From Aromatoleum toluolicum (GTDB lineage Bacteria; Pseudomonadota; Gammaproteobacteria; Burkholderiales; Rhodocyclaceae): a stretch of 64,000 bases of DNA. The notes beneath the pieces were generated by a model. The model was not told the DNA's origin, did no database searches, and saw only the letters and a program-made list of their open reading frames with translations. Shown one piece after another: positions 52,843 to 63,538 of this stretch (position 1 is the stretch's first letter; every line of letters begins with the position of its first letter). The translations under genes were made by a program, and so were the position numbers. The stretch is from NCBI RefSeq assembly GCF_012911005.2, contig NZ_WTVS01000010.1:48244-112243 (forward strand), given 5' to 3'.

Positions 52843-53535
52843 CTACCATGCGGGCGTCGTCGCGGCCGGCACGGGAGCGGGGGGCGGCAGCAGGCCGCCG
52901 GACACCGCCCACACCGCAAACCCGGCGATCGCGAGCGCGACGACCAGCGCGACCGGGCCACCGCCGCGCGCGGCCGGAATCGCCGGGTCGTCCACCGCCT
53001 TGATGCCCGTGATCATCGGCCGGATGAGGTTGTCCTTCTTTACGTGCGTGTGCCACATCACCGCGGCCACGTGCAGGCCGACCAGGCCGTACACAATCCA
53101 TTCGGCCTGACGGTGCAGGCCGCTGATCCAGCCCGACAGTTCGCTCGACACCGCGTGGTAGAGCGGGCCGTAGAAGGCGATGTCGTCGTTGGCGAAGGCG
53201 CCCGCGAGCGCCTGCCCGGCCATCAGCGACAGCAATGCGACCGTCGACAGCGCCCCCAGCGGGTTGTGCCCGACGCCGCGCCAGTGTCCGCGCAGGTAGG
53301 CGCGGATTTCCGCGGGGGTGGGGAGGAACTGCGCAAAGCGCGCATAGGTCGAGCCGACCACGCCCCACACGATGCGGAACACGACGACGCCGAAGATCGC
53401 CAGGCCGATGCGGCCGTGCCATTCCATCGCGTTGCCGCCGATCTTCACGCTGACGATCGCGCTCGCGACCAGCGCCACGAGCAGCCAGTGTGCGAGGCGG
53501 GTGGGGAGATCCCACAGCAGGATGGGGTGCTTCAT
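52843..53535 (-). CDS. Cytochrome b561-family protein
   Basis: The 230-residue inner-membrane protein has about four core helices with candidate haem-ligating histidines (RLAHWLLVAL near residue 16, EWHGRIGLAI near 40, YGLVGLHVAAVMWHTHVKKDN near 148-168) and a final C-terminal helix with a Pro/Ala tail. It belongs to the bacterial cytochrome b561/NiFe-hydrogenase b-type group. In other bacteria such proteins pair with cytochrome c'-like proteins as electron donors; here that gene is 4.5 kb away, so the link is weak. It is divergent from the beta-propeller gene. Confidence 0.9.
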   Translation of the reverse strand: MKHPILLWDLPTRLAHWLLVALVASAIVSVKIGGNAMEWHGRIGLAIFGVVVFRIVWGVVGSTYARFAQFLPTPAEIRAYLRGHWRGVGHNPLGALSTVALLSLMAGQALAGAFANDDIAFYGPLYHAVSSELSGWISGLHRQAEWIVYGLVGLHVAAVMWHTHVKKDNLIRPMITGIKAVDDPAIPAARGGGPVALVVALAIAGFAVWAVSGGLLPPPAPVPAATTPAW

Positions 53536-53668
53536 ACCTTGCTTCCTTTCTTTGCATTTCCCTTCGCGGCAGGCACCGGTGCGACCGCCGCGCCACCTTC
53601 CCCGTAAACAGCGTGGGACGCAAGAAATTCCCCAGGGATGCGCGCGATGTGCGAGCGGACCGCTTTTT

Positions 53669-53682
53669 TGTTGACCCTGCTC
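53669..53682. promoter_or_regulatory. FNR-type box with one mismatch (TTGAC-CCTG-CTCAA)
   Basis: The dyad has the FNR/Dnr spacing and a single half-site mismatch. It lies 134 bp upstream of the cytochrome b561 start and 136 bp before the propeller-protein start. Further on, TATAAG and TATATA near 53731-53744 could be -10 elements. Confidence 0.4.
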
Positions 53683-53817
53683 AAATTGCGCGCAAGTAGA
53701 CCGGCCTACGCCACGCGCATTTCCTATAAGTTTTATATACGCTCCCGCGGCGGGCTCGCTCCGCCGGCGGGGTTTGTCGTCTTTGCGCAATGCCGGCAGC
53801 GGATGAAGGATCGGACC

Positions 53818-55467
53818 ATGCGACAGAACCTCTACCTGAAGGCATGCCGGATGCAGCGCCGGGCAGGCGCCGCGATCGCCGGCCTGATGCTGATCCTCGG
53901 ACTGAGCGGGCCTGCCGCCGCGGCCCCGACCGAGCCCGTAGTGCAGTGGACCGCAGGCGGCCTGTCCGCCGGCACCGACAGCGCCGGCCAGGCGGCCCGC
54001 GTCGCGACCGACGCCTGGGGCAACGTCGCGGTGCTGTCCGGCCCCAGCGGCCGCGATCTCGCGCTCACGAGCTATACCCAAAACGGCATCCTGCGCTGGC
54101 GCAGCACCCTCAGCCCGGCCTCGGGCACTTTCGTCGGCGACTGGGTGGTCGCGGCGCCGAACGGCGACTTCCTGGCAGTCGGTCACAACGTGACTAGCAG
54201 CGGCAATCCGATCCAGATCACGCTCGCCCGATTCGATGCCAATGGTGCGCTGCTGTGGCGGAAGGAGCCGTCGGTTGGCTTTTTCCCGTCGGTCGGGCGG
54301 ATCGTCGTCGACGTGGACGGCAACGCCTACCTCGCGGCATCAGGACGCGGCACCGGTCGATTCGTGCGGAAGTACAGTCCCACCGGCGAGCTGCTGTGGT
54401 CGCAACTGGATGCGAGTGCCGGTGGGTTCGTGATCGCCGCCTCGCTGGCACTGAGTCCGGACGGCAGCGACGTCGTCGTGACCGGCGGCGTCTCGGGTGG
54501 CGCGGTGTGGAACACCGCTGTGCATGACGCCGCCACCGGGCTGCAAAAGTGGCAGGCGACGGCGGCGGAAGGTTTGGGCTCGCTGGACGTCGTCGTCGAT
54601 GCGACGCGCGTGTACGTGACCGGGCAGGGCGCCACGGGTGGCGGGACGCCCGCGCTGGCTTACTACCTCAGCGTCGTGGCCTACGACCGGGCGACCGGAA
54701 AGCGCCTGTGGCGGACCGACAGGAAACCCGCAGACAGTTCGGGCGCAGCCGGTTTGCGGATGAGCCTGGCGCCGGACGGCAGCCTGGCCGTCACGGGGCA
54801 GGCCAACCGCGGATTCCTCGACTGGTACACGGTGGCACTGGAAAAGACGGGCGCCGTGCGCTGGGAGGCGGTCCGCGATGGCGGATTGAATACCGATGAA
54901 ATCCCGCGCGTGGTGCTGGTCCTGCCGGACGGCACGACCGTCGTCAGCGGCCCCGGCGGGCCCAACCTCCCCGGCGGCTACATCCCCGGCGTCACCACCG
55001 GCTACAGCTCGGGCGGCGCGCGCCTGTGGGAAGCCTTTTCGGCGATGGCGACCACATGGGCGACGGCCCTGCCGAACGGCGACGTCTGTGCCGTCGGCGG
55101 CTACGACGCGTTGATCACCTGCTGGTCGGTGCCGCCGAACGACGCGACCGAGCCTCCGCCGCCACCTCCACCGCCCCCGCTGCTCGCTCCGACCGCCCCG
55201 ACGAACCTCGCGGCGAGTTCGAGCGTGCGCCGCCGGATCGATCTCGGCTGGACCAACACGGCGACCAACGCGACCTCGATCACGGTCGAACGCTGCCTGG
55301 GAGGCGGCTGCACGAATTTCGCGGGCGTCTCCGTGCTCGCGCCGACGGTCAGTCGGTGGACCGACGCGAGCGTGAAATCGAGATCGACCTATTCCTACCG
55401 GCTCCGGGCGTCCAACAGCGCCGGGACTTCCCCGTATTCGAGCACCGCGACGGCAACGGCGCGCTGA
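53818..55467 (+). CDS. Exported beta-propeller protein with C-terminal FN3 domain
   Basis: From ATG 53818 (AAGGAT upstream) the product is 549 residues: a signal peptide (cleaved near AAAA-PTEP, about residue 40) and a PQQ/SBBP-like propeller of about 390 residues with repeated LxW and PNGDxxAVGG patterns. Then comes a nine-proline hinge (EPPPPPPPPPLL, about 445-456) and one fibronectin type III domain (PTAPTNLAASSS ... YRLRASNSAGTSPYSST). Two cysteines in the FN3 loop (RCLGGGC) may pair. No anchor or sorting signal is seen. Function unknown; a cell-surface or secreted adhesive/enzymatic role is possible. Its stop is 9 bp from the converging uvrA stop. Confidence 0.85.
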   Translation: MRQNLYLKACRMQRRAGAAIAGLMLILGLSGPAAAAPTEPVVQWTAGGLSAGTDSAGQAARVATDAWGNVAVLSGPSGRDLALTSYTQNGILRWRSTLSPASGTFVGDWVVAAPNGDFLAVGHNVTSSGNPIQITLARFDANGALLWRKEPSVGFFPSVGRIVVDVDGNAYLAASGRGTGRFVRKYSPTGELLWSQLDASAGGFVIAASLALSPDGSDVVVTGGVSGGAVWNTAVHDAATGLQKWQATAAEGLGSLDVVVDATRVYVTGQGATGGGTPALAYYLSVVAYDRATGKRLWRTDRKPADSSGAAGLRMSLAPDGSLAVTGQANRGFLDWYTVALEKTGAVRWEAVRDGGLNTDEIPRVVLVLPDGTTVVSGPGGPNLPGGYIPGVTTGYSSGGARLWEAFSAMATTWATALPNGDVCAVGGYDALITCWSVPPNDATEPPPPPPPPPLLAPTAPTNLAASSSVRRRIDLGWTNTATNATSITVERCLGGGCTNFAGVSVLAPTVSRWTDASVKSRSTYSYRLRASNSAGTSPYSSTATATAR

Positions 55468-55476
55468 ACGCGTCGC

Positions 55477-58400
55477 TCAACCGGCGGCTTTCTTCGCCTT
55501 CGCACGACGGACCGGCGCGGGCGCGGCAGCAGCGCCGCGCCCTTCGTCGCCGGAAGGACGCGCCCGCGCGGCCAGAAACTCCGCGAGGATGCGCGCGGTG
55601 TGCGAGCCGGACGTCGCGCACACGTCCGTGACCGGCCCCTGCGCGACGATGCGCCCGCCGCCGTCGCCGCCTTCCGGCCCGAGGTCGATCAGCCAGTCGG
55701 CCTCCGCCATGACGTCGAGGTCGTGCTCGATCGCGAGCACGGTGTGGCCGGCGTCGGCGAGGCGGTGCAGCACGCGGATCAGCTTGTCGACGTCGGCCAT
55801 GTGCAGTCCCACGGTCGGCTCGTCGAGCACGTACAGCGTGTGCTTCTCGGGCGGCAGCGGGCGGCCGCCGGTCTTCGCGCTTTCTCCTGCCCTACCGCGC
55901 ACTTTCGCGAGTTCCGTAACCAATTTGATGCGCTGCGCCTCGCCGCCGGAGAGCGTCGGGCTGGGCTGGCCGAGCGTCAGGTAGCCGAGGCCGACGTCCT
56001 GCAGCAGCGCCAGCGGATGTGCGATCGCCGGATGTGCGGCGAAGAAGTCGACGGCCTCGTCGACCGGCATCGCGAGCACTTCGGCGACGCTCTTGTCGCG
56101 CCAGCGCACGCTCAGCGTCTCGGGGTTGAAACGCGCGCCGCCGCAAGCATCGCAGGGCAGCTTCACGTCGGGCAGGAAGCTCATCTCGACGGTGGTCTGG
56201 CCCTGGCCCTCGCACACCGGGCAGCGTCCGGCGCCGGTGTTGAAGGAGAAGCGCGACGCGTTCCAGCCACGCGTCTTGGCCTCGAAGGTCTCGGCAAACA
56301 GCTTGCGGATCGCGTCCCAGAAGCCGACATAGGTCGCGGGGCAGGAGCGCGGCGTCTTGCCGATCGGCGTCTGGTCGACCTCGAGCACGCGGCCGACCGC
56401 CTGCCAGCCTTCGATGCGCGCGCAGCCGACCGGCTCGGCGGCGCTGGTCTGCGCTTCGCCGCGCCGGCGGGCACGCTGCGCGTCAGGGTCTCCGAGCAGC
56501 GCGTGCAGGCTGGCGTGAATGACGTCGCGCGCGAGCGTCGATTTGCCCGAACCGGACACCCCCGTGACGACCGTGAGGCGGCCGAGCGGCACGCGTGCGT
56601 CGACCGTCTGCAGGTTGTGCAGCGTCGCATCGCGCACGCCGAGGAAGGGGTGCTCGTCGGCAATCGCCAACGGCGGACGCATCGGGTGCTGCAGCGGCGC
56701 GCGGAAGCACGCGCCGGTCGCTGATTGCGGCGCGGCCATCAGGTCCGCGAGCGTGCCTTCGGCGACGACTTCGCCGCCGCGCACGCCGGCGCCGGGGCCG
56801 AGGTCGATGACGTGGTCGGCGCGGCGGATGGTGTCCTCGTCGTGCTCGACGACCAGCAGCGTGTTGCCGCGGTCGCGCAGGGCTTCGAGCGTGTCGAGCA
56901 GCATGCGGTTGTCGCGCGGGTGCAGGCCGATCGTCGGCTCGTCGAGGATGTAGCACACGCCGCGCAGGTTGGAGCCGAGCTGGGCGGCCAGCCGGATGCG
57001 CTGCGCTTCGCCGCCGGAGAGCGTCGGCGCGCCGCGATCGAGCGCGAGGTAGGCGAGGCCGACCTGCTGCAGGAAGTCGAGCCGGCCGCGGATCTCGCTG
57101 ACGAGGTCGCGCCCGATGTCGGTCTCGCGCCCTGCCAGTTTCAGGCTGTCGAAGAAGCCCGACACCTTCGCAACCGGCTGCGCGGACAACTCATGGATGC
57201 CCAAGTCCCTGAAGCGCACCGCGCGCGCGACCGGGTTCAGGCGCGCGCCGTCGCAGGACGGGCAGACTTCGTCGGTGACCTGTTCCGTCTCGGCAAGGTC
57301 CAGCTCGTTCGCATCCTCGACGCGACCGATGGTGCGCTGGCCGGTGCCGTAGCAGCTCGGGCACCAGCCGTGCTTGGCGTTGTACGAGAACAGGCGCGGA
57401 TCGGGTTCGGGAAAGCTGTCGCCGCAGGACGGGCAGGCGCGCAGCGTCGAGAAGGTGTGCGGCGTGGCGCCGACCTTGCCGAGTTCGAGCACCTTGACGA
57501 CGCCCTTGCCGTGCTCCAACGCTTCGGTCAACTGCGTGCGCAACGCCGCCTCATGCTCGGGTCCGACCACCGCCATGCCGACCGGCAGCTCGATCGTGTG
57601 CTCGACGTAGCGGTCGAGCCGCGGCCATTTCGCGGTCGGCAGGTAGTCGCCGTCGACGCGCAGCTGTGCATAACCCTTGCCCTTGGCCCACTTCGCCAGC
57701 GCCGTGTACAGGCCCTTGCGGTTCGTGACCAGCGGCGCGAGGAGTTCGACCGACGCGCCGCGGTAGTCGCGCAGGATCTGCGCCGCGATCGCGTCGAAGC
57801 TCTGCGGCGACACCGGCACGTCGCACTTCGGGCAGTACTGCGTGCCGAGTTTGACGTACAGCAGGCGCAGGAAGGGCTGGATCTCGGTCAGCGTACCGAC
57901 CGTGCTCTTGCGTCCGCCGCGGCTCACGCGCTGCTCGATCGCGACGGTCGGCGGGATACCGAACAGCGCATCGACGTCGGGGCGCGCCGCCGGCTGCACG
58001 AACTGGCGTGCGTAGGCGTTGAGCGATTCGAGGTAGCGGCGCTGGCCTTCGCCGAAGACGATGTCGAAGGCCAGCGTCGATTTGCCCGAGCCGGACAGGC
58101 CGGTGATCACCGTGAAGCGGTCGCGCGGGATCGTCAGGCTGACGTTCTTCAGGTTGTGCTCGCGCGCGTGACGGATCTCGATCGCGGGGGCGGCGACCGG
58201 GCGGTAGCGCGCGACCGGTTCGGCGAGGGCGGTGGTCGGCTTGCCGAGCGAATCGGCGTACGCCCGCATTGCCACGCCGGTGTGCGACGCGGCGCAGGCC
58301 ATCGCGGTCTGCGGCGTGCCGGCCACGACCAGTTCGCCACCCGCTTCGCCGCCTTCGGGGCCCAGGTCGAGGATCCAGTCGGCGGCGAGCAGCACGTCGA

Positions 58401-61212
58401 GGTTGTGCTCGATGACGACCAGCGCATGGCCGGCGTCGAGCAATTTCTCGAAGGCGCGCAGCAGCGTCGCGACGTCCTCGAAATGCAGGCCCGTCGTCGG
58501 TTCGTCGAACAGGAAGAGCAGGCGCCCGCCCTGCGATTTCGACTTCGATTTCTTCCCGGACAGTTTCGCGGCTTCGGCAAGGTGCCCGGCGAGCTTCAGC
58601 CGCTGCGCTTCGCCGCCCGACAGCGTCGGCACCGGCTGGCCGAGCTTCAGGTAGTCGAGGCCGACGTCGGCGAGCGGCGCGAGCGCGGCCTGCACCGCGG
58701 GCTGATCGGCGAAGAAAGCCAGCGCTTCCGACACCGTCATCTCGAGCACGTCCGATACCGACCTGTCGCGCCACTGGAGCTCCAGCACTTCCGGGCGGTA
58801 GCGCTTGCCGTCGCAGTCCGGGCAGCGCAGATAGACGTCGGACAGGAACTGCATCTCGACGTGCTCGAAGCCCGAGCCGGTGCAGGTCGGGCAGCGGCCG
58901 GTGCCGGAGTTGAAGCTGAAGGTGCCGGGCGTGTAGCCGCGCGTCTTGGCTTCGGGCAGCGCGGCGAACAGGCTGCGGATGGCGTCCCAGGCGCCGACGT
59001 AGCTCACCGGGTTCGAGCGCGCGCTCTTGCCGATCGCCGACTGGTCCACCATCACGACGCCGGCGAGCTGGTCGAGCCCTTCGAGGCGGGAAAACGCGCC
59101 GGGCGCTTCAGTCGCCTGGCCGAAGTGCTTGGCGAGCGCGGGATAGAGGACGTCCTGAATCAGGCTGGACTTGCCGGACCCCGACACGCCGGAGACGCAC
59201 ACGAGCTTGCCGAGCGGAATCGCGATATCGACGTCGCGCAGGTTATGCTGGCGCGCGCCGACGAGGCGCAACACCGGATCTTCGGCGGAAACCGGGCGCA
59301 GGCGACGGCCGGCGTCGACGCGTTTCTTGCCGGCGAGGTAGGCGCCGGTCAGCGAGGCCGGGTCGGCGGCGAGCTCGGCCGGAGTCGCATAGGCGACGAT
59401 CTCGCCGCCGCGTTCGCCGGGGCCGGGGCCGATGTCGAGCAGGCGGTCGGCGGCGGACATCAGCTGCGGGTCGTGTTCGACGACAACCAGCGTGTTGCCG
59501 GCGTCGCGCAGCCGCGTCATCACCGCGAGGATGCGGTCGATGTCGCGCGGGTGCAGGCCGATCGAGGGTTCGTCGAGGACGAACAGGGTGTTCACGAGCG
59601 AAGTGCCGAGCGCGGTGGTGAGGTTGATGCGCTGGACTTCGCCGCCGGAGAGCGTGCGCGACTGGCGGTCGAGCGTGAGGTAGGCGAGGCCGACGTTGGC
59701 GAGGTAGTCGAGGCGGCTGCGGATCTCGCCGAGCAGCAGTTCGGTGGCTTCATCGAGGCCGGACGGGAGTTCGACGCGGGCGATGAAGTCGCGGACGCGG
59801 CTCACCGGTTGGGCCATCAGTTCGTGGATGGCGAGGCCGGGGCGTGCACTGGCGATTTCGGGGCTTCGATCCGCCGCCGCGGAGGCTTCCGCGAAATAGG
59901 GGACGAAATAGGGGACAGACCCCAATTTGAGATTCATAAATTGGGGTCTGTCCCCTATTTCGCCTATTTCGCTACCCGCTTTCTTCTCGCCCAGACGCCA
60001 CAACAGCGCTTCCGGTTTCAGCCGCGCGCCCTTGCACGCGGGGCATTCCGTGTAGCTGCGATAACGCGACAGCAGCACGCGGATGTGCATCTTGTAGGCC
60101 TTGCTCTCCAGCCAGTCGAAGAAATGGCGCACGCCGTACCACTTGCGCGGCCACGACGACTCCCAGCTCTTCCACTCGGGGTCGCCCTCGAGCACCCATT
60201 GCCGGTGTTCGGGCGGCAGCTCGCGGAAGGGGACGTCCATCGCGACACCGTACTTCTTCGCCATCTTCGCGAGGTCGTCCTGGCATTCGCGGTAGCTCGC
60301 GGTCTGCCACGGTTTGACCGCGCCTTCGGCGAGCGTCTTCGACTCGTCGGGAACGACGAGCGAGAAATCGACGCCGATCACGCGGCCGAAGCCGCGGCAG
60401 GTGTCGCAGGCGCCGATCGGGGAGTTGAACGAGAACAGGCCGGGCGTCGGATCGGAGTAGTGGATGTCGCAGTCGGCGCAGTGCAGGTCGCGCGAGAAGC
60501 GCCACACGGTCTCGCCACCCTCCCCCTGTGCGCGCACCGCGAGCCGGCCATGGCCGTGCGTCATCGCTGTTTCGACCGCCTCGATGACGCGGCTGCGCTC
60601 GGCGTTCGAGAAGCGGAAACGGTCCTGCACGACGTGCAGCAGATCGCCACTGTCGGTCGATTCGCGCGCGTGAATGCGCGTGTAGCCCTGCTGGTTGAGG
60701 AGTTGCGTGACTTCCTCTTCCGTGAAGTTCTTCGGCACCGGCACCGCGAAGGTCAGTACCAGGCGCGGATCCTCGTCCGTGCAGCGTTCGGCGAGCGCCG
60801 CATGCACGCTGTCCGGGTCGTCACGCCGCACCGGCTTGCCGCAACCGCGGCAGTAGAGCCGCGCCGCACGGGCGTAGAGCAGCTTGAAGTGGTCGGTCAG
60901 CTCGGTCATCGTGCCGACCGTCGAGCGCGAGGTGCGCACCGGGTTGGTCTGGTCGATCGCGATCGCCGGCGGCACGCCTTCGATGCGGTCGACCTGCGGC
61001 TTGTCCATGCGGTCGAGGAACTGCCGCGCGTACGGCGAGAAAGTCTCGACGTAGCGGCGCTGGCCTTCGGCGTACAGCGTGTCGAAGACCAGCGAAGATT
61101 TGCCGGAGCCCGAGACTCCGGTGACGACCGTCAGCTCGTTCAGCGCGATGTCGAGCGAGAGATTCTTGAGGTTGTTCTGGCGCGCGCCGAAGATGCGGAT
61201 GCGGTCGGACAT
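55477..61212 (-). CDS. uvrA: Double-length UvrA (tandem excinuclease ABC subunit A)
   Basis: The 1911-residue protein is two UvrA units in one chain. Walker A motifs (GxSGSGKS) occur near residues 33, 679, 1041 and 1556: four ABC modules instead of two. Each unit carries UvrA zinc modules (CADCD..., CPTC...CPDC in the first; CPKC, CPSCG...CPSC, CPVC...CDAC in the second) and the LSGGE signature. The C-terminus is Ala/Lys-rich. UvrA finds DNA lesions for UvrBC. A palindromic repeat is inserted in frame at about residues 414-440. Start ATG 61212. I recall such long UvrA forms in other betaproteobacteria, usually besides a normal UvrA; which role this one has is unknown. Confidence 0.92.
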   Translation of the reverse strand: MSDRIRIFGARQNNLKNLSLDIALNELTVVTGVSGSGKSSLVFDTLYAEGQRRYVETFSPYARQFLDRMDKPQVDRIEGVPPAIAIDQTNPVRTSRSTVGTMTELTDHFKLLYARAARLYCRGCGKPVRRDDPDSVHAALAERCTDEDPRLVLTFAVPVPKNFTEEEVTQLLNQQGYTRIHARESTDSGDLLHVVQDRFRFSNAERSRVIEAVETAMTHGHGRLAVRAQGEGGETVWRFSRDLHCADCDIHYSDPTPGLFSFNSPIGACDTCRGFGRVIGVDFSLVVPDESKTLAEGAVKPWQTASYRECQDDLAKMAKKYGVAMDVPFRELPPEHRQWVLEGDPEWKSWESSWPRKWYGVRHFFDWLESKAYKMHIRVLLSRYRSYTECPACKGARLKPEALLWRLGEKKAGSEIGEIGDRPQFMNLKLGSVPYFVPYFAEASAAADRSPEIASARPGLAIHELMAQPVSRVRDFIARVELPSGLDEATELLLGEIRSRLDYLANVGLAYLTLDRQSRTLSGGEVQRINLTTALGTSLVNTLFVLDEPSIGLHPRDIDRILAVMTRLRDAGNTLVVVEHDPQLMSAADRLLDIGPGPGERGGEIVAYATPAELAADPASLTGAYLAGKKRVDAGRRLRPVSAEDPVLRLVGARQHNLRDVDIAIPLGKLVCVSGVSGSGKSSLIQDVLYPALAKHFGQATEAPGAFSRLEGLDQLAGVVMVDQSAIGKSARSNPVSYVGAWDAIRSLFAALPEAKTRGYTPGTFSFNSGTGRCPTCTGSGFEHVEMQFLSDVYLRCPDCDGKRYRPEVLELQWRDRSVSDVLEMTVSEALAFFADQPAVQAALAPLADVGLDYLKLGQPVPTLSGGEAQRLKLAGHLAEAAKLSGKKSKSKSQGGRLLFLFDEPTTGLHFEDVATLLRAFEKLLDAGHALVVIEHNLDVLLAADWILDLGPEGGEAGGELVVAGTPQTAMACAASHTGVAMRAYADSLGKPTTALAEPVARYRPVAAPAIEIRHAREHNLKNVSLTIPRDRFTVITGLSGSGKSTLAFDIVFGEGQRRYLESLNAYARQFVQPAARPDVDALFGIPPTVAIEQRVSRGGRKSTVGTLTEIQPFLRLLYVKLGTQYCPKCDVPVSPQSFDAIAAQILRDYRGASVELLAPLVTNRKGLYTALAKWAKGKGYAQLRVDGDYLPTAKWPRLDRYVEHTIELPVGMAVVGPEHEAALRTQLTEALEHGKGVVKVLELGKVGATPHTFSTLRACPSCGDSFPEPDPRLFSYNAKHGWCPSCYGTGQRTIGRVEDANELDLAETEQVTDEVCPSCDGARLNPVARAVRFRDLGIHELSAQPVAKVSGFFDSLKLAGRETDIGRDLVSEIRGRLDFLQQVGLAYLALDRGAPTLSGGEAQRIRLAAQLGSNLRGVCYILDEPTIGLHPRDNRMLLDTLEALRDRGNTLLVVEHDEDTIRRADHVIDLGPGAGVRGGEVVAEGTLADLMAAPQSATGACFRAPLQHPMRPPLAIADEHPFLGVRDATLHNLQTVDARVPLGRLTVVTGVSGSGKSTLARDVIHASLHALLGDPDAQRARRRGEAQTSAAEPVGCARIEGWQAVGRVLEVDQTPIGKTPRSCPATYVGFWDAIRKLFAETFEAKTRGWNASRFSFNTGAGRCPVCEGQGQTTVEMSFLPDVKLPCDACGGARFNPETLSVRWRDKSVAEVLAMPVDEAVDFFAAHPAIAHPLALLQDVGLGYLTLGQPSPTLSGGEAQRIKLVTELAKVRGRAGESAKTGGRPLPPEKHTLYVLDEPTVGLHMADVDKLIRVLHRLADAGHTVLAIEHDLDVMAEADWLIDLGPEGGDGGGRIVAQGPVTDVCATSGSHTARILAEFLAARARPSGDEGRGAAAAPAPVRRAKAKKAAG
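59893..59971. repeat. REP-type palindrome inside the uvrA coding sequence
   Basis: A perfect inverted repeat with 24-bp arms (59905-59928 and 59938-59961) and a 9-bp loop is centred on GGGGACAGACCCCAATTT. A partial extra copy of GAAATAGGGGAC precedes it (59893-59904) and CGCCTATTTC follows. The GGGGTCTGTCCCC core is the type seen in short palindromes mobilised with REP-associated tyrosine transposases. The reading frame stays open and encodes about 27 extra residues (including [17 protein letters not shown]). Confidence 0.85.
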
Positions 61213-61215
61213 CGT

Positions 61216-61626
61216 TTATTTTTCTTCCTTGCGCGTCGCGTCCTTTGTGGCGTCGACCGCATCCTTGCCGGCCTCCTTGAGCTTCTCGGCGGTCGCGCGT
61301 GCGGCGTCTGCGGCCTTCTGCGCGGCCTCGGTCGTCGCCTCCTTGACCTCGACCGCCGTCTCCTTCGCGCTCTGACTGACTTCCCCGGCGACTTCCTTGC
61401 CTTTCTCGACGCCCTCCTTCGCGGATTCGGTCACCGCCTGCGCGGCGGCGCTTGCTGCCTCACCGGCTTTCTGCACGGCTTCGCCCGCCTTCTCGGCGGA
61501 CTCCTTGGCCGCCTGCACGGCTTCGTCGCCCGCAGTGCGGGCCTTTTCCGATGGGGTCTCACGATTGCACGCGGCCATTCCGGCCGACAGGCTCGCAATC
61601 AGCACGACAAACAGGGCCTTTTTCAT
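61216..61626 (-). CDS. Helical repeat lipoprotein (LEA-like)
   Basis: The 136-residue protein has a lipoprotein signal ([21 protein letters not shown]20 acylation site). Its mature part is almost entirely Ala/Lys/Glu with 11-residue-like periodicity ([21 protein letters not shown]), predicting a long amphipathic helix as in LEA or apolipoprotein-like proteins. Function unknown; envelope stress protection is possible. It starts 83 bp from the efp terminator and ends 3 bp before the uvrA ATG, so uvrA may be read from its transcript. Confidence 0.85.
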   Translation of the reverse strand: MKKALFVVLIASLSAGMAACNRETPSEKARTAGDEAVQAAKESAEKAGEAVQKAGEAASAAAQAVTESAKEGVEKGKEVAGEVSQSAKETAVEVKEATTEAAQKAADAARATAEKLKEAGKDAVDATKDATRKEEK

Positions 61627-61708
61627 TCTTTTGCTCCTTGCTGACAGGGTGCTCTCAAGATATCGCCCGCCGCCGAAAGTTCAAGGCGAATGCGGTCCGG
61701 AAAAGACG

Positions 61709-61733
61709 AAGGGCCCGCACTTGGCGGGCCCTT
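61709..61733 (-). terminator. Rho-independent-type terminator of efp
   Basis: A 10-bp perfect GC-rich stem (AAGGGCCCGC / GCGGGCCCTT, 5-nt loop) lies 25 bp after the efp stop; on the minus strand it is followed by CGTCTTTTCC. Confidence 0.7.
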
Positions 61734-61758
61734 CCGGTCGCGACGCGGTCCGCGCGGA

Positions 61759-62316
61759 TTACTTCACGCGGTTCTTGTACTCGTCGGTGCGGGTGTCGAT
61801 TTCGATCTTGTCACCGATCTCGACGAAGGCCGGCACCGGCAGTTCGAAGCCGGTCGCGAGCTTGGCGGGCTTCATCACCTTGCCCGAGGTATCGCCCTTC
61901 ACGGCGGGTTCAGTGTAGACCACTTCACGCACCACAGAGTTCGGCAGATCGACCGAGATCGCCTTGCCGTTGTAGAACACCACTTCGCACTGCAGGCCGT
62001 CTTCGAGGTACTTCAGCGCGTCGGTCATGTTCTCGGCTTCGACTTCGTACTGCTCGTAGTCGGCATCCATGAACACGTACATCGGATCGGCGAAGTACGA
62101 GAAGGTCACTTCCTTCTTGTCGAGCTGGACGACTTCGAACTTGTCGTCGGCCTTGTACACCGACTCCGACGGGGCGCCGGTGAGCAGGTTCTTGAGCTTC
62201 ATCTTCACGACCGCTGAGTTGCGGCCGGACTTGTTGTATTCGGCCTTCTGCACGACCAGCGGGTCGCTGCCAACCATGATGACGTTGCCGGAGCGGAGTT
62301 CCTGTGCGGTTTTCAT
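61759..62316 (-). CDS. efp: Elongation factor P (Arg32 type)
   Basis: The 185-residue protein is EF-P with three beta-barrel domains. The loop that reaches the ribosomal P-site tRNA reads [11 protein letters not shown] with arginine at position 32 instead of lysine. Arg32 forms are rhamnosylated by EarP, whose gene lies 58 bp upstream on the same strand, and not by EpmA/EpmB. EF-P relieves stalls at polyproline; the window itself encodes such stretches, e.g. the nine prolines of the propeller protein. ATG 62316 gives the canonical N-terminus. Confidence 0.95.
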   Translation of the reverse strand: MKTAQELRSGNVIMVGSDPLVVQKAEYNKSGRNSAVVKMKLKNLLTGAPSESVYKADDKFEVVQLDKKEVTFSYFADPMYVFMDADYEQYEVEAENMTDALKYLEDGLQCEVVFYNGKAISVDLPNSVVREVVYTEPAVKGDTSGKVMKPAKLATGFELPVPAFVEIGDKIEIDTRTDEYKNRVK

Positions 62317-62374
62317 GCTGTTTCCTGGTGTAGATCGGGCGCGGACATTTTGGCCGCACATTGTAATAAACCGG

Positions 62375-63538
62375 CTATTTTACCGTTAGTTCTGCAAATT
62401 GCACCAGTACCGACGCGAGATCCTGCCGGCTCGCGAGATCCTCCGACCAGCGGCGCGTATGTGGCGCCAGCCGTGGCAGCGCCGCATCGAACGCGGGCCA
62501 CGCGGCGGCCAGGCTCCCCTCGCCGTTCCACGCCTTCCACAACGCACGCGTCGCATCCGCCGCGCTGTCGTCGAGTCCGGCGAGGTAGCGGTCGAGGAAG
62601 GCGTCGAGCTTGTCGTGATGCACCGCCTCGTCCTGCTCGTAGATGTGCCACACGAAAGGCTGCGCCGCCCACTGCGCGCGCACGAAGGAATCCTCGCCGC
62701 GCACGAAGTTGAGCTCGCACGCCCACAGCAGGCGGTCGTAGTCGGCGGCGTCGAGGAAGGGCAGGATCGCGGCCGTCAAGCCGCCCGCCACCAAGATCTC
62801 GTCCGCCGGCGCGTCCGTACGCCCAAAGAAGCGCAGCACGTCGCCCAGCACGCGGCCTTCCGGCACCAGCAGCAGGGTCGGGCGCGGCGCGGCGGCCCAC
62901 AGGCGCAGCAGTTCCGGCAGCTGCGGCTGCTCGTAGGCGAACAGCGACACGAGGCGCGCGCCGTCCGGCACCGCCGGGATGCCAAGGCCGGCGAGCCAGT
63001 CGTGGCACGCGGCCGCATCGGCCTGGAAGCGCTCGCGCGCCGCGATCAGGCCCCGTTCGCGCAACAGGCCGCCGCTGCGTGCGGTGAAGCCCGGAAAGCA
63101 GAAACGCTTGGTCAGCGGCAGGCGCGGATGCGGCGAGCTCAGGCCGTGACACCCCTCGACCCAGTCCTCGGCCGACAGGTATTCGAGATTGATCCACTGC
63201 GGCCGCGGCGTAGCGGCTGCCATCGCCGCGACGTAGGACGCAGGCGGCTCGCAGGCGAAGGCCTCGACGACCGCACGCGCCGGCTGCACGTCGGGAAAGG
63301 GCTCGCACCAGCGGCGCACTTCGACGCCCTGTGCGCACAGCGAATCGCCCGCTGCTGCTGCGGCCGGACACAGGCGCGCGAAGGTCGTCCAGTCGTCCAC
63401 CCACAGCCTCACCGAGCACCCATGGTCATGCGCCAATGCCTTGGCCAGCCGCCAGCAGACGCCGATATCCCCGAAATTATCCACAACCCGGCAGAAGATG
63501 TCCCAGTCGAACACGGACGGGGCGTCGGAAGGGCTCAT
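62375..63538 (-). CDS. earP: EarP, EF-P arginine rhamnosyltransferase
   Basis: The 387-residue protein matches EarP (DUF2331), a GT-B glycosyltransferase that moves rhamnose from dTDP-rhamnose to Arg32 of EF-P. Visible motifs are [21 protein letters not shown] (catalytic Asp region, about residues 15-35), [14 protein letters not shown] and, near the C-terminus, [34 protein letters not shown] (about 275-310). ATG 63538 (preceded by a weak ribosome site) gives the family N-terminus; the open frame continues 30 codons upstream. Part of the gene (62961-63087) is repeated exactly at the right edge. Confidence 0.95.
   Translation of the reverse strand: MSPSDAPSVFDWDIFCRVVDNFGDIGVCWRLAKALAHDHGCSVRLWVDDWTTFARLCPAAAAAGDSLCAQGVEVRRWCEPFPDVQPARAVVEAFACEPPASYVAAMAAATPRPQWINLEYLSAEDWVEGCHGLSSPHPRLPLTKRFCFPGFTARSGGLLRERGLIAARERFQADAAACHDWLAGLGIPAVPDGARLVSLFAYEQPQLPELLRLWAAAPRPTLLLVPEGRVLGDVLRFFGRTDAPADEILVAGGLTAAILPFLDAADYDRLLWACELNFVRGEDSFVRAQWAAQPFVWHIYEQDEAVHHDKLDAFLDRYLAGLDDSAADATRALWKAWNGEGSLAAAWPAFDAALPRLAPHTRRWSEDLASRQDLASVLVQFAELTVK
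62961..63087. repeat. 127-bp segment of earP, repeated at 63874-64000
   Basis: This internal earP segment (residues about 151-193) is identical, base for base, to the last 127 bp of the window. The second copy continues past the edge. Confidence 0.9.

Noticed and set aside
59893..59971. Frameshift or pseudogene in uvrA caused by the palindrome
   Set aside because: The frame is open through the hairpin and both flanks keep UvrA motifs in the same frame.
56725..61644. 1639-codon open frame antisense to uvrA
   Set aside because: Shadow of the uvrA codon pattern; composition is Arg/Ala/Val/Asp-rich with no recognisable motif.
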